From NCBI GenBank assembly GCA_021780755.1, contig JAJXYF010000035.1:1-64000 (forward strand): a DNA stretch of 64,000 nucleotides, read 5' to 3'. The notes under the pieces were generated by a model, which worked only from the letters and a program-made list of their open reading frames with translations, was not told the DNA's origin and ran no database searches. Position numbers and translations under genes: made by a program. The stretch is from Deltaproteobacteria bacterium (GTDB taxonomy: Bacteria > Desulfobacterota > Binatia > Binatales > Binataceae). This document shows, one piece after another, positions 49,659-58,680 of this stretch. Every line of letters begins with the position of its first letter. Position 1 is the stretch's first letter.

Positions 49659-52355
49659 ATGGTCGAACCGCGCGCTACCTATCGCGTCCAGCTGCATCCC
49701 GGCTTTACCTTCGACGACGCGGCGAATCTCGTTGAGTACTTCGCCGAACTCGGCATCAGCCACCTTTACTGCTCGCCCTATCTGCAGGCCACTCCCGGCA
49801 GCACGCACGGTTACGATGTCGTTGACCATCGCCGCATCAACGAGGACCTCGGCGGTGCGGCGGGACACGCACGGATGCATTCGGCGCTGCGCGAACACGG
49901 GCTCGGACAGGTGCTCGACCTGGTGCCGAACCACATGGCGATTGTCAGCCCCTACAATCCGTGGTGGTGGGACGTACTTGAGAATGGGCCGGCGAGTAAT
50001 TATGCGTCGTATTTCGACGTCGATTGGGAAACGCCGGAAAAGCGGCTGCGCAATTCCGTCCTGATCCCGGTGCTCGGCGACCAATACGGCGTCGTGCTGG
50101 AGTCCGGCGAAATTGTGCTCGAACGCGACGGCGCCGTACTCACCGTCCGCTATCATGAACATCGGTTTCCGGTGGCTCCGCGATCGCTGGACACGATTTT
50201 GTCCGCCGCCGCCGCGCGCTGCGGTTCCGGCGAACTCGCATTTCTCGCCGACACCTTTGGGCGTTTGCCGCTGCCGACCGCGACCGATCTTGAGAGCACC
50301 CGCCGCCGTCATCGCGACAAGGATGTCTTGCGCACATTCCTGACCCGACTCATCCGCGAGCATCGCGAAGTGGGTCCCGCGATCGACGCGGTTATCGCGG
50401 AAATCAATCAGCTGCGCGACGCGCTGCACCTCTTACTCGAGCGGCAGAACTATCGCCTCGCATACTGGCGCGCGGCTTCGCACGATCTCGGCTACCGCAG
50501 ATTCTTCGATATCAATACGCTCGTCGGCCTGCGCATGGAGGATGAGCACGTCTTTGCCGATACTCACTTCCTGGTACTGCGATGGCTTGCGGACGGCACG
50601 CTCGATGGCGTCCGCGTCGATCATATCGATGGTCTGCGCGATCCCGAGCAGTACCTGCAGCGGTTGCATCGGGCTCAGCCCGAGGCCTGGATCGTGGTCG
50701 AGAAGATCCTCGAACCCGGCGAAGCGCTGCGCACCTCATGGCCGATCGCGGGAACCACCGGCTATGACTTCTTGAATACCGTTAACGGGTTGCTGATCGA
50801 TCCGGCGGCGGAGCGGCCGCTCGCGCGCTTTTACGCCGAGTTCACCGGTGAGCCTGCCGATTTCACCCGCGTCGCCCTTGAGAAGAAAGACCTCGTGATG
50901 CGCGAGGTCCTCGGCAGCGATCTCAATCGCCTGACTGCGCTCTTCCTCGAAGTTTGCGAACTTCACCCGCGCCATCGCGACTATACTCGACACGAATTGC
51001 AAGAAGCGATCTGTGCCGCCGTCGCGCACTTGCCGGTTTACCGCACCTATCTGCGCGAAGCCGCCGATGCCGCGGGCGAAGCCGAGGATGTGACGCGCGA
51101 CGCCAGCAACGTAAATCCCGATGATCAACACCTTATCGACGTGGCGATCGAAGGGGCCAAGATCGCCCGCCCCGACATCGACGAGCGCCTGTTCGATTTC
51201 CTGCGCGAGCTTCTGCTGTTGCGCCACCGCGGGACATTCGAAGTGGAACTCGCGCTGCGCTTTCAGCAGCTCACCGGTCCGGTGATGGCGAAGGCGGTCG
51301 AGGATACCGCCTTCTACTGCTTCAACCGTTTCGTCGCGCTCAATGAAGTCGGCGGCGACCCGGCGCGCTTTGGCGTTGGGGCCGTTCAGTTTCATCGCGA
51401 ATGCGAAACCGCGCTGGCGCATTGGCCGCTCCGCATGCTGACGACCTCCACTCATGATACCAAGCGCAGCGATGACCTGCGTGCGCGGATGTGCCTGCTC
51501 TCGGAAATTCCTGACCGCTGGATCGCTGCGGTGCGCGGATGGTCCGAAATGAATCGTCCGTGGTGGCGCGGCGGACTTTCCGATCATAATGCCGAGTATC
51601 TTTTTTACCAGACGCTCGTTGGCGCTTGGCCGGTCGAGCGCGACCGAATCCTGGAATACATGCGCAAGGCCGCGCGCGAAGCGAAGCTCCAAACTTCGTG
51701 GACCGCGCCCAACGAAGAATACGAACGATCGCTCGCCGGCTTCGTCCAAGGCGCTCTCGACAACGCGGAATTTACGGCCGATCTGACGGTGTTTGTCGCC
51801 CCACTGGTCTGGCCCGGACGCGTCAACGCGCTTGCGCAGACTCTGATCAAGCTGACTGCCCCGGGTGTTCCGGATTTTTATCAGGGCGGCGAATTATGGA
51901 ACCTTACCCTGGTCGATCCCGACAATCGACGGCCGGTGGATTATGTTCTGCGGCGCCGTCTCCTCGGCGAAATGCGCTGCGCGACCGTCGAACAAGTAAT
52001 CGCGCGCGCCGACGAGGGGCTGCCTAAACTCTGGCTGATACGCCAGGCGCTTGCACTCCGCAAGCGCCAACCCCAGCTCTTCGGCCGCAATGGCGATTAC
52101 AAACCGCTGCGCGCACGCGGCACCCGCGCGGCCCACGCGATTGCGTTCAGCCGCGGCGACGGCGCAATCGTGATTGCTCCCCGCTTGCCGCTTACACTCG
52201 GCGGCGATTGGGCCGACACCACCATCACCATCCCCATCGGGCCCTGGCGCAACGAGATGACCGGCGAGGTCGTCGATGGCGGGGAGATCATGCTCGCGAA
52301 TCTACTGGCGCGTTTTCCCGTCGGCCTGCTTTCGCGTGCAGAGCGTGCTTCATGA
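49659..52355 (+). CDS. treY: (1->4)-alpha-D-glucan 1-alpha-D-glucosylmutase (malto-oligosyltrehalose synthase)
   Basis: An 898 aa GH13 TreY. Signatures include ATYRVQLHPGFTFDDAANLVEYFAELGISHLYCSPYLQA, HGYDVVDHRRINEDLGG, DLVPNHMAI, GVRVDHIDGLRDP, VVEKILEPGE, TSTHDTKRSDDLRARM and FYQGGELWNLTLVDPDNRRPVDY. It rearranges the reducing end of a maltodextrin to a trehalosyl linkage. The stop overlaps the treZ start by four bases (ATGA). Length and motifs are complete. Confidence 0.97.
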   Translation: MVEPRATYRVQLHPGFTFDDAANLVEYFAELGISHLYCSPYLQATPGSTHGYDVVDHRRINEDLGGAAGHARMHSALREHGLGQVLDLVPNHMAIVSPYNPWWWDVLENGPASNYASYFDVDWETPEKRLRNSVLIPVLGDQYGVVLESGEIVLERDGAVLTVRYHEHRFPVAPRSLDTILSAAAARCGSGELAFLADTFGRLPLPTATDLESTRRRHRDKDVLRTFLTRLIREHREVGPAIDAVIAEINQLRDALHLLLERQNYRLAYWRAASHDLGYRRFFDINTLVGLRMEDEHVFADTHFLVLRWLADGTLDGVRVDHIDGLRDPEQYLQRLHRAQPEAWIVVEKILEPGEALRTSWPIAGTTGYDFLNTVNGLLIDPAAERPLARFYAEFTGEPADFTRVALEKKDLVMREVLGSDLNRLTALFLEVCELHPRHRDYTRHELQEAICAAVAHLPVYRTYLREAADAAGEAEDVTRDASNVNPDDQHLIDVAIEGAKIARPDIDERLFDFLRELLLLRHRGTFEVELALRFQQLTGPVMAKAVEDTAFYCFNRFVALNEVGGDPARFGVGAVQFHRECETALAHWPLRMLTTSTHDTKRSDDLRARMCLLSEIPDRWIAAVRGWSEMNRPWWRGGLSDHNAEYLFYQTLVGAWPVERDRILEYMRKAAREAKLQTSWTAPNEEYERSLAGFVQGALDNAEFTADLTVFVAPLVWPGRVNALAQTLIKLTAPGVPDFYQGGELWNLTLVDPDNRRPVDYVLRRRLLGEMRCATVEQVIARADEGLPKLWLIRQALALRKRQPQLFGRNGDYKPLRARGTRAAHAIAFSRGDGAIVIAPRLPLTLGGDWADTTITIPIGPWRNEMTGEVVDGGEIMLANLLARFPVGLLSRAERAS

Positions 52356-54091
52356 TTGTTCGTGTGTGGGCGCCGAATGCTGGCGAGGTCCAACTCGAGA
52401 TTGCGGGCGGACGAATTACCATGGCGCGCGCCGATTCCGGATGGTGGGCAGTCGATACACCGCTCGCGCAACCCGGAGCGGATTACGCGTTCGTGGTGGA
52501 CCGTGCCGACCCGCCCCTGCCCGATCCACGTTCGCACTCGCAGCCATACGGGGTGCACGGCCGCTCGCGCATCGTCGATCATTCGGCCTTCAAGTGGACC
52601 GATTCTCAATGGAACGCGCCCCCGCTCGAATCGGCGATCATCTACGAACTCCACGTCGGCACCTTCACTGCCGGCGGTACCTTCGATGCCGCGATCGATC
52701 GCCTGGGCCACCTGACCGACCTCGGCGTGACACATATACAATTGATGCCGGTGGCCGAATTCTCAGGCGATCGAGGATGGGGCTACGACGTCGTCGATAT
52801 CTTTGCCCCGCATCACACCTACGGCGGCCCCGACGGTTTGAAGCGGCTGGTCGATGCGTGCCATGCGCATGGTCTCGCCGTGCTGATCGACGTGGTGTAC
52901 AACCACCTCGGTCCGTCGGGAAATTATTTGCCGCGCTTCGGCCCATATTTGACTCATCGCCATGCGACGCCATGGGGCGACGCCATCAATTTCGACGGAC
53001 GCGGCAGTGACGAAGTGCGCCGGCTGTTTTGCGATAACGCCCTCATGTGGATGCGCGATTATCATTGCGACGGAGTACGCCTCGACGCGGTGCATGCGAT
53101 CGTTGACGCATCGGCGATCCATTTTCTCGAACAGCTGGCGGACGAAGTTGCGGCGCTCGAGCGGAAACTCGGACGGCGGCTGCTGGTGATCGCGGAAAGC
53201 GATCTCAACAACCCACGTATTGTTCAGCCGGTTGAAATCGGCGGCTACGGCATACACGCGCAATGGAGCGACGATTTCCATCACTCCCTGCATACCGTTC
53301 TAACCGGCGAGCGCACGGGCTATTACGCCGACTTCGCGTCGCTCGCCGATCTTGCCAAGGCGCTGCGGCAGGCGTGGATTTACGATGGTCGCTACTCAAA
53401 ATTTCGGGGGCGGCGACACGGACGACCGCCAGAGGGATTGTCGGGCCACAAGTTCCTCGGCTACGCGCAGACCCACGATCAGGTCGGCAATCGCGCGACC
53501 GGCGACCGCAGCTCACATCTGGTAAGCGCGGGGCGCCTCAAGATTGCCGCGGCACTGGTACTCACTTCGCCATTCGTGCCGATGCTCTTTCAGGGCGAGG
53601 AATGGGGTGCCTCAACGCCGTTTCTCTATTTCACAGGGCATCAGGAACCGGAATTGGCGAGGGCGGTCAGTGAAGGGCGCAAGCGTGAATTCGCGGCTTT
53701 CGGCTGGAACCCTGATAAAATTCCCGACCCGCAAGCGCTCGATACCTTCATACGCTCGAAGCTCAACTGGACCGAACGGAGATACGAACCACATCGCGGC
53801 ATGCTCGAATGGTATCGCGATCTGATTCGCTTGCGCGTGCGGATGCCGGAATTGCGCGACGGCCGCATGGACCTGGTAAGCGTCGCGTTCAACGAAGACG
53901 CGCGCTGGCTAACCGTCACTCGCGGACGGATAATGGTCGCCTGCAATCTCGCACAGGCTGCGCAATCGGTTCCGTTCGCGACCACTATGCCGCACAGCAT
54001 CGCGATGACGTCTGACGACCGCGTCGCGACAGGCCTTTCTTCGATCGACTTAACGCCCGACTCTGTCGCGATCCTGGTACAATCCCAATAG
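52352..54091 (+). CDS. treZ: Malto-oligosyltrehalose trehalohydrolase
   Basis: A 579 aa GH13 TreZ. It begins MIVRVWAPNAGEVQLEI (CBM48-like N domain), then IIYELHVGTFTAGGTFDAAI, VYNHLGPSGNYL, the nucleophile in DGVRLDAVHAIVD, the acid in VIAESDLNNPR, and YAQTHDQVGNRATGDR. It cleaves trehalose from the TreY product. ATG 52352 is fixed by the ATGA overlap with treY; the open frame continues upstream inside treY but is not used. It is the last gene of the treS-glgB-treY-treZ unit. Confidence 0.97.
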   Translation: MIVRVWAPNAGEVQLEIAGGRITMARADSGWWAVDTPLAQPGADYAFVVDRADPPLPDPRSHSQPYGVHGRSRIVDHSAFKWTDSQWNAPPLESAIIYELHVGTFTAGGTFDAAIDRLGHLTDLGVTHIQLMPVAEFSGDRGWGYDVVDIFAPHHTYGGPDGLKRLVDACHAHGLAVLIDVVYNHLGPSGNYLPRFGPYLTHRHATPWGDAINFDGRGSDEVRRLFCDNALMWMRDYHCDGVRLDAVHAIVDASAIHFLEQLADEVAALERKLGRRLLVIAESDLNNPRIVQPVEIGGYGIHAQWSDDFHHSLHTVLTGERTGYYADFASLADLAKALRQAWIYDGRYSKFRGRRHGRPPEGLSGHKFLGYAQTHDQVGNRATGDRSSHLVSAGRLKIAAALVLTSPFVPMLFQGEEWGASTPFLYFTGHQEPELARAVSEGRKREFAAFGWNPDKIPDPQALDTFIRSKLNWTERRYEPHRGMLEWYRDLIRLRVRMPELRDGRMDLVSVAFNEDARWLTVTRGRIMVACNLAQAAQSVPFATTMPHSIAMTSDDRVATGLSSIDLTPDSVAILVQSQ

Positions 54092-54109
54092 CCACAACCG
54101 GCGCGCATA

Positions 54110-54682
54110 GTGCATATACCGCATTCGCCGAAGACTCCTGCCTCGGCGCGCGAGTTTGGCGCGCGCGCCTCCGCGGCGCGCTGTCGCCGCATAATTTTCT
54201 TTTGTCTGTTGTTAATCGGATTGGCGGGGCCGCGCGGCCATCGGGTGCACAAGGTTGCACGACCAGCACGAGCGATATCGACCCGGACCGGCCAGCGGCT
54301 CGCCGATCGCTACGGGCGCAAGATCGTGATCGTGGTATCGATGGCCGTGCTCGGTCCCTTTTTGCTCCTCTTCCTGAGTTTGCGCGGCCTGACCGCCGCG
54401 AGCATCCTGCTCATCCCCATCGGTATCGCGCTGGCGGCATCGACCAGCGTGGTGGTAGTAATGGCGCAGGCATATCTGCCTAATCGGGTAGGACTGGCCG
54501 CGGGCGTGACGCTTGGACTATCGATGGCGATTGGAGGCCTGGTGATGCCGCTGTTCGGTTCGATCGCCGATCATTACGGACTCCGTAGCACGATTTTTCT
54601 TATCGCCATGGTGCCGGCGGTCGGGTGCGCCGTCAGTCTGACTTTGCATGAACCAGGAGTGATTACCGGCGAGTCCATCTGA
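54110..54682 (+). pseudogene. Truncated MFS transporter (C-terminal half)
   Basis: The readable part, from GQRLADRYGRKIVIVV (54286 onward) to SLTLHEPG, matches the second half of fosmidomycin-resistance-type MFS carriers: the RLADRYGRK loop and four to five helices. The first six helices are absent. The frame upstream (from GTG 54110) is Arg/Ala-rich and not membrane-like. The gene therefore looks 5'-deleted, just after treZ and next to degenerate repeat copy D. It is probably non-functional. Confidence 0.7.
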
Positions 54683-54687
54683 AAGCG

Positions 54688-54756
54688 GAACTCAAAGTTT
54701 ATTTGCTGGAGACGCCAGATTCTCTGCGGAGTCCTCGGCAACCATCGCTCAGTGAA
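54688..54756. repeat. Degenerate copy D of the dispersed repeat
   Basis: GGAACTCAAAGTTTAT followed by CTGGAGACGCCAGA resembles copy C (GGAACTCAAAACTTAT ... CTGGAACCTCCAAGA). The rest has drifted. A local hairpin, CTGGAGACGCCAG, is possible. The assignment rests on the first 40 bases only. Confidence 0.35.
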
Positions 54757-54805
54757 TCCATGACTTACTATAGACTCGCGAATACGGACGGGATTGGAGG
54801 GGTTT

Positions 54806-55684
54806 ATGGAAACTAAGTACGACCGCGCGGCCGAGGATCTTGGCAATGTAGTCGCCCTCGAGCATGTCAATGTCACCGTTCCCGATCAGGCGATTGCGAC
54901 GGTCTTCTATGTCACCGGGCTCGGCCTGACGCGCGATCCTTTTCTGATGACCGGCACCCAGAACATGTGGATCAATGTGGGCCGCTGCCAGTTCCACCTG
55001 CCTGGCAACAAGCCGCAAGTGCTGCGCGGACACGTGGGCGTCGTGATGCCCGATCGGGAAGCACTCGTGCGGCGTCTGACCAAGGTGCGCAAGTACCTAG
55101 AAGATACGCGGTTCGCGTTTGAGGAGCATCAGGAATTCGTCGATACGACCTGCCCATGGGGCAATCGCATCCGTTGCTACGAGCCGGGCGAACGCTTCGG
55201 CCCGGTCACCCTGGGAATTCCCTACGTGGAATTCGACGTGCCCGCTGGCAGCGTCGACGGCATTGTCCGCTTCTACCAGGAAATCATCGCTACGCCCGCG
55301 GCTATCAGCGAAGACGATCGCGGACGCTGCGCCCGCGTCGCGGTCGGCGTCGGGCAGCACCTGCTCTTTCGCGAGACCGATCGTCCGCTGCCGCCCTATG
55401 ACGGCCATCACATCCAGGTCTATGTCGCTGACTTTTCCGGTCCATATCGCAAATTGCTGAAGCGCGGACTTATCTGCGAAGAGAGCGACCAGCATCAGTA
55501 CCGCTTCAAGGACCTGGTCGATCCCGAGACCGGAAAAGTGCTGTTCACGATCGAGCACGAAGTGCGCAGTATGCGGCATCCGATCTATCTGCGTCCGTTG
55601 GTAAATCGCAACCCGGCGCAAAGCAACATCGACTATGCACCCGGCTACGATGGATGGAACTGGGGGATGCCACGCGCGGATTAA
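54806..55684 (+). CDS. Two-domain VOC-superfamily protein (extradiol-dioxygenase-like fold)
   Basis: A 292 aa protein with two VOC (glyoxalase/dioxygenase) modules: VVALEHVNVTVPDQAIATVFYVTGLGL (His near residue 20) and a second with YVEFDVPAG, YDGHHIQVYVADFSGPYRKLL and VLFTIEHEVRSM. The scattered His/Glu could form one metal site. It resembles no characterised dioxygenase closely enough to name a substrate. GGAGGGG precedes ATG 54806. It lies 123 bases upstream of the monooxygenase alpha gene on the same strand, so a role in processing its product is possible. Confidence 0.85.
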   Translation: METKYDRAAEDLGNVVALEHVNVTVPDQAIATVFYVTGLGLTRDPFLMTGTQNMWINVGRCQFHLPGNKPQVLRGHVGVVMPDREALVRRLTKVRKYLEDTRFAFEEHQEFVDTTCPWGNRIRCYEPGERFGPVTLGIPYVEFDVPAGSVDGIVRFYQEIIATPAAISEDDRGRCARVAVGVGQHLLFRETDRPLPPYDGHHIQVYVADFSGPYRKLLKRGLICEESDQHQYRFKDLVDPETGKVLFTIEHEVRSMRHPIYLRPLVNRNPAQSNIDYAPGYDGWNWGMPRAD

Positions 55685-55714
55685 TCGAGCGCGTACCCAT
55701 GCTTGGGGCATCGT

Positions 55715-55743
55715 TTGACAATGCTATAGGCGTGGCCGATATG
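55715..55743 (+). promoter_or_regulatory. Possible promoter of the monooxygenase operon
   Basis: A perfect -35 TTGACA (55715-55720) is followed after 17 bases by GATATG, a weak -10 with three of six matches. It lies about 65 bases before the alpha-subunit ATG. CTATAGG within the spacer is another candidate -10. Only the -35 is convincing. Confidence 0.35.
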
Positions 55744-55807
55744 CTTGGTTGAAGATTGTAGGTGGCTTGCCGTTACGAACAAAGCCATCGAGCCCGGGGA
55801 AAAGAAA

Positions 55808-57313
55808 ATGCGCAACCTCATTGAAGCTCATAATCGGGTAAAGGATTTCGACTGGGAACCGTCCTACGTCGAGAAGACCAATTGGTACCCGACCAAGTAT
55901 AAGATTCCCGCCAAGACCAAAGACCCTTTCCGTCACCTCGTGCGCGACTACCTATCGATGGAAGAGGAGAAGGACAATCGCCAGTACGGCTCGATGGAGG
56001 ATGCACTCGCCCGTGGGCAGGCCTCGTCCAAGGCTGAGCCGCGCTGGATGGAGATCATGAAGGCGGTTCTACCGATCCTCAACTTCGGTGAATATGCCGC
56101 CATGAAATCCACCGGACAACTGATCGAAACGATCGCCAATGCCGAACTGCGCCAAGGCTATCTCGCACAGATGCTTGACGAAGTGCGCCACACGCATCAG
56201 GAAGCCTACCTCGCTCGCTACTTCGCGAAGCACGCCTCCGATCCGGAGGGCTTCGCGCAGGGCTTCAGGCTGAGAGGCACCAATCTCTTCAACCGCGCCG
56301 GACGTGCGGCCTTCGAAGCCTTCTTCGTCGGCGACCCGATCGAAGGCGCGCTCAATCTTCAGGTCGTCGCCGAGACTGCCTACACTAATCCAATCTTCGT
56401 CGCACTCACCGAAATCGCCGCCTCAAATGGCGACCAGGTAACTCCCTCGGTATTTCTGAGTATTCAGTCGGACGAATCCCGCCACATGGCCAATGGCTAC
56501 TCGACCCTGGCCGCGGTTGTTTCGAACCCCGACAATCTGCCGGCTCTCCAGCTTGATTTCGACCGCGCGTTCTGGCGCCAGCACGCCTTTATCGATCCCT
56601 TCGTTGGGGCCGTGTGGGATTATTTTCAATCCAACCGCACCACTTGTTACCTGGAGAAATGGCGCGAATGGATCGATGCGGATTGGATCGGATCGTACAT
56701 CGAACGTCTGGCGCCCTTCGGGCTCAAGGTTCCAGCCGGCTATGAAGCGGCGCGCGAACGCGTACCGTGGCTGGGGCATACGGCCGCGATGGTCGCGTAT
56801 GGAGCTTGGCCGCTTCAGTTCTGGCGGTTCGATCCTCTCACGGCCAAAGACATGGAATGGTTCGAGGCGAAATATCCAGGTTGGCATGGCCATTATGGAA
56901 ATTTCTGGGAGGAATACCGGCGCCGATGCGATCCCCGCAACGGTGAGTTGGCGCTTTCATTGTTTCCCAGCCTCCCACCGTTATGCCGCGTATGCCAGAT
57001 GCCGTGCGTATTTCCGCGCATCGACATTTCAACCGTCCGCATCAAAGAGTTCGCCGGAAAGCGACATGCGTTCTGTTCGGCCTCGTGTGAATTATTCTTC
57101 GATCAGGAGCCGCAGAGGTACCTCGGATACACGAATTACTACGAACTATTCGACGGCTACGACCTCGCGGATTTCATCGTCGAAAATGGTTTACTCAGAG
57201 CCGACGGCAAGACTTTGATCGCGCAACCCTGGCTGAATCAGGAACGGATGTGGACGATCGATGATATCCGGGCGATGCGCTATGAGATTCGCGATCCACT
57301 GAGGAATCAGTAA
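55808..57313 (+). CDS. Soluble diiron monooxygenase hydroxylase, alpha subunit (MmoX/PrmA family)
   Basis: A 501 aa alpha subunit. All diiron ligands are present by position: E95 (NFGEYAA), E125 and H128 (LDEVRHTHQ), E189 (VVAETAYTN), E223 and H226 (SDESRHMANG). Large parts track MmoX (ALNLQVV, NGDQVTPSVFLSI, EWFEAKYPGWHGHYG, LRADGKTLIAQP). Residue 132, four after H128, is Glu; in methane monooxygenase this is Cys151. A C-terminal Cys-rich patch (CRVCQMPC ... CSASC) suggests a metal-binding knuckle. It is slightly shorter than MmoX (527 aa). The substrate is probably an alkane or alkene other than methane. The beta gene follows with a one-base overlap. Confidence 0.94.
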   Translation: MRNLIEAHNRVKDFDWEPSYVEKTNWYPTKYKIPAKTKDPFRHLVRDYLSMEEEKDNRQYGSMEDALARGQASSKAEPRWMEIMKAVLPILNFGEYAAMKSTGQLIETIANAELRQGYLAQMLDEVRHTHQEAYLARYFAKHASDPEGFAQGFRLRGTNLFNRAGRAAFEAFFVGDPIEGALNLQVVAETAYTNPIFVALTEIAASNGDQVTPSVFLSIQSDESRHMANGYSTLAAVVSNPDNLPALQLDFDRAFWRQHAFIDPFVGAVWDYFQSNRTTCYLEKWREWIDADWIGSYIERLAPFGLKVPAGYEAARERVPWLGHTAAMVAYGAWPLQFWRFDPLTAKDMEWFEAKYPGWHGHYGNFWEEYRRRCDPRNGELALSLFPSLPPLCRVCQMPCVFPRIDISTVRIKEFAGKRHAFCSASCELFFDQEPQRYLGYTNYYELFDGYDLADFIVENGLLRADGKTLIAQPWLNQERMWTIDDIRAMRYEIRDPLRNQ

Positions 57314-58344
57314 TGAGTACGGTTGCACAGACACCGCGTGACTTTAACTATATCAAGCCGCGCAAGCGTCGGCTTTCTGAATATGAGGCGGTAAGTTGCT
57401 ATACGCAGCCCGACCCGAACGTCTTCGATCGTCAGGGCTGGTACCTGTTGACCGCCGAGGGCCGCGCGGCCTGGCGGCCGGAATCGACCCGCTTGCAGCA
57501 CCCGCATTGGTTTGATTTCCGCGATCCCTCGGGTCTCTGGCAGCGCTACTATGTAAAGCTGCAGGCGGAGCAGGAGCGTTCGATCGAGCGCAACGTCGAG
57601 GACGCAGCCATCGCCGGAACCATTCATGAATTCGATGCGGTGTGGCTGAACGAAATCATCGGCGTCCACTACCGGGTGTGGTCGTTCTTCGAATACGGGC
57701 TTTTTCGCGCATTTTCACGTGCCCAACGCGAAGCCCTTTCCGACACCCTCGGCAATGCGCTCTGCTTCGAGGCCGTCGATCGCATCCGGCACGCGCAATC
57801 GACGGTGCTCTACCTGATGGAACTCGAGGCGCAAATTGAAGGCTTCAAAGACCATGCGAGCAAGGACCATTGGCTCGGCGATCCAATCTATCAGCCATTA
57901 CGCAAACTCGTTGAGTTACTAATGGCGACCGACGACTGGGCTGAGATTGCGTTCGCGGTAAATCTGATTATCGACCCGATCGCGACGGAGGTTGGAGTCA
58001 GCCGCCTGATCCGTTATCACGGCCCCGCTCATGGCGATCCCGTCACCCCGATGATCATCCTGACCACCGAGCGCGATCGCCGGCGCAATCAGGCCTGGAC
58101 CGAAGAACTGGTGCGAATGACTACCGCGCCGGAATTGTCCTCGGCCGAGAGCAATCGAAAAGTACTGGGGAATTGGGTCGAGCGCTGGACTCCACTTGCT
58201 AATGCGGCGGCCAAGGCCTTCGCCCCAGTTTATGAACGCCTGCCGGTGCGCTCGGGCTCGATCGACGAGGAATTGGCGGTTGCAAACCAGGCGCAAACGA
58301 AAATTCTCGACGGTCTCGGCCTCGGCCGCGAAGGTCATCGGTGA
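57313..58344 (+). CDS. Soluble diiron monooxygenase hydroxylase, beta subunit
   Basis: A 343 aa beta subunit, all-helical, with the family phrases RRLSEYEAVSCYTQPDP, WFDFRDPSGLWQRYYVKLQAEQERSIE and HYRVWSFFEYGLFRAFSRAQREALSDTLGNALCFEAVDRIRHAQ. It carries no iron; it stabilises the alpha-beta dimer and helps dock the coupling protein. It starts inside the alpha stop (TAATG) and ends in a GTGA overlap with the coupling-protein gene. Confidence 0.93.
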   Translation: MSTVAQTPRDFNYIKPRKRRLSEYEAVSCYTQPDPNVFDRQGWYLLTAEGRAAWRPESTRLQHPHWFDFRDPSGLWQRYYVKLQAEQERSIERNVEDAAIAGTIHEFDAVWLNEIIGVHYRVWSFFEYGLFRAFSRAQREALSDTLGNALCFEAVDRIRHAQSTVLYLMELEAQIEGFKDHASKDHWLGDPIYQPLRKLVELLMATDDWAEIAFAVNLIIDPIATEVGVSRLIRYHGPAHGDPVTPMIILTTERDRRRNQAWTEELVRMTTAPELSSAESNRKVLGNWVERWTPLANAAAKAFAPVYERLPVRSGSIDEELAVANQAQTKILDGLGLGREGHR

Positions 58345-58670
58345 TTTCAATGGACTCTCAAGATCCCAAAACCAAGGGACGATCTGTGCTCGTGGTGCTC
58401 ATGAAGGGTGACGAGGCCGATGCGACGATCAGCGCGATTCGCCGCGATCAACCGGCGGCAAAGATTGAGGAGCACGGCACGTTTTGGCAAATCGGCGCAC
58501 AGGATGAACTGGTCATCGATCTTGCCCGCGTCGGCGACGAGTTGGGGCGTGAGATCGACCTCGGTCAGTGGCTAACCATAATGACTACCTATGTCGGGCG
58601 AGTCGAGATCGAGGAAGGCGTGTTCCGAATCACCTCTCAGATGCTCGAACTCGAACCTTCAACGCTGTAA
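58341..58670 (+). CDS. Monooxygenase coupling/effector protein (MmoB/DmpM family)
   Basis: A 109 aa protein of the MmoB_DmpM family: RSVLVVLMKGDEADATISAIRRDQP, then IEEHGTFWQIGAQDELVIDLARVGDELGREIDLGQWLTIMTTYVGRVEIEEGVFRI. It binds the hydroxylase and times O2 activation and substrate access. It starts at GTG 58341, overlapping the beta stop (GTGA) with GAAGG six bases before; ATG 58350 is possible but has no ribosome-binding site. Confidence 0.93.
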   Translation: MISMDSQDPKTKGRSVLVVLMKGDEADATISAIRRDQPAAKIEEHGTFWQIGAQDELVIDLARVGDELGREIDLGQWLTIMTTYVGRVEIEEGVFRITSQMLELEPSTL

Positions 58671-58680
58671 TCGCGATCGC

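Noticed and set aside
55808-57313. Bona fide methane monooxygenase alpha subunit
   Set aside because: Position 132 is Glu rather than Cys, and the gamma subunit, mmoD and mmoG are absent.
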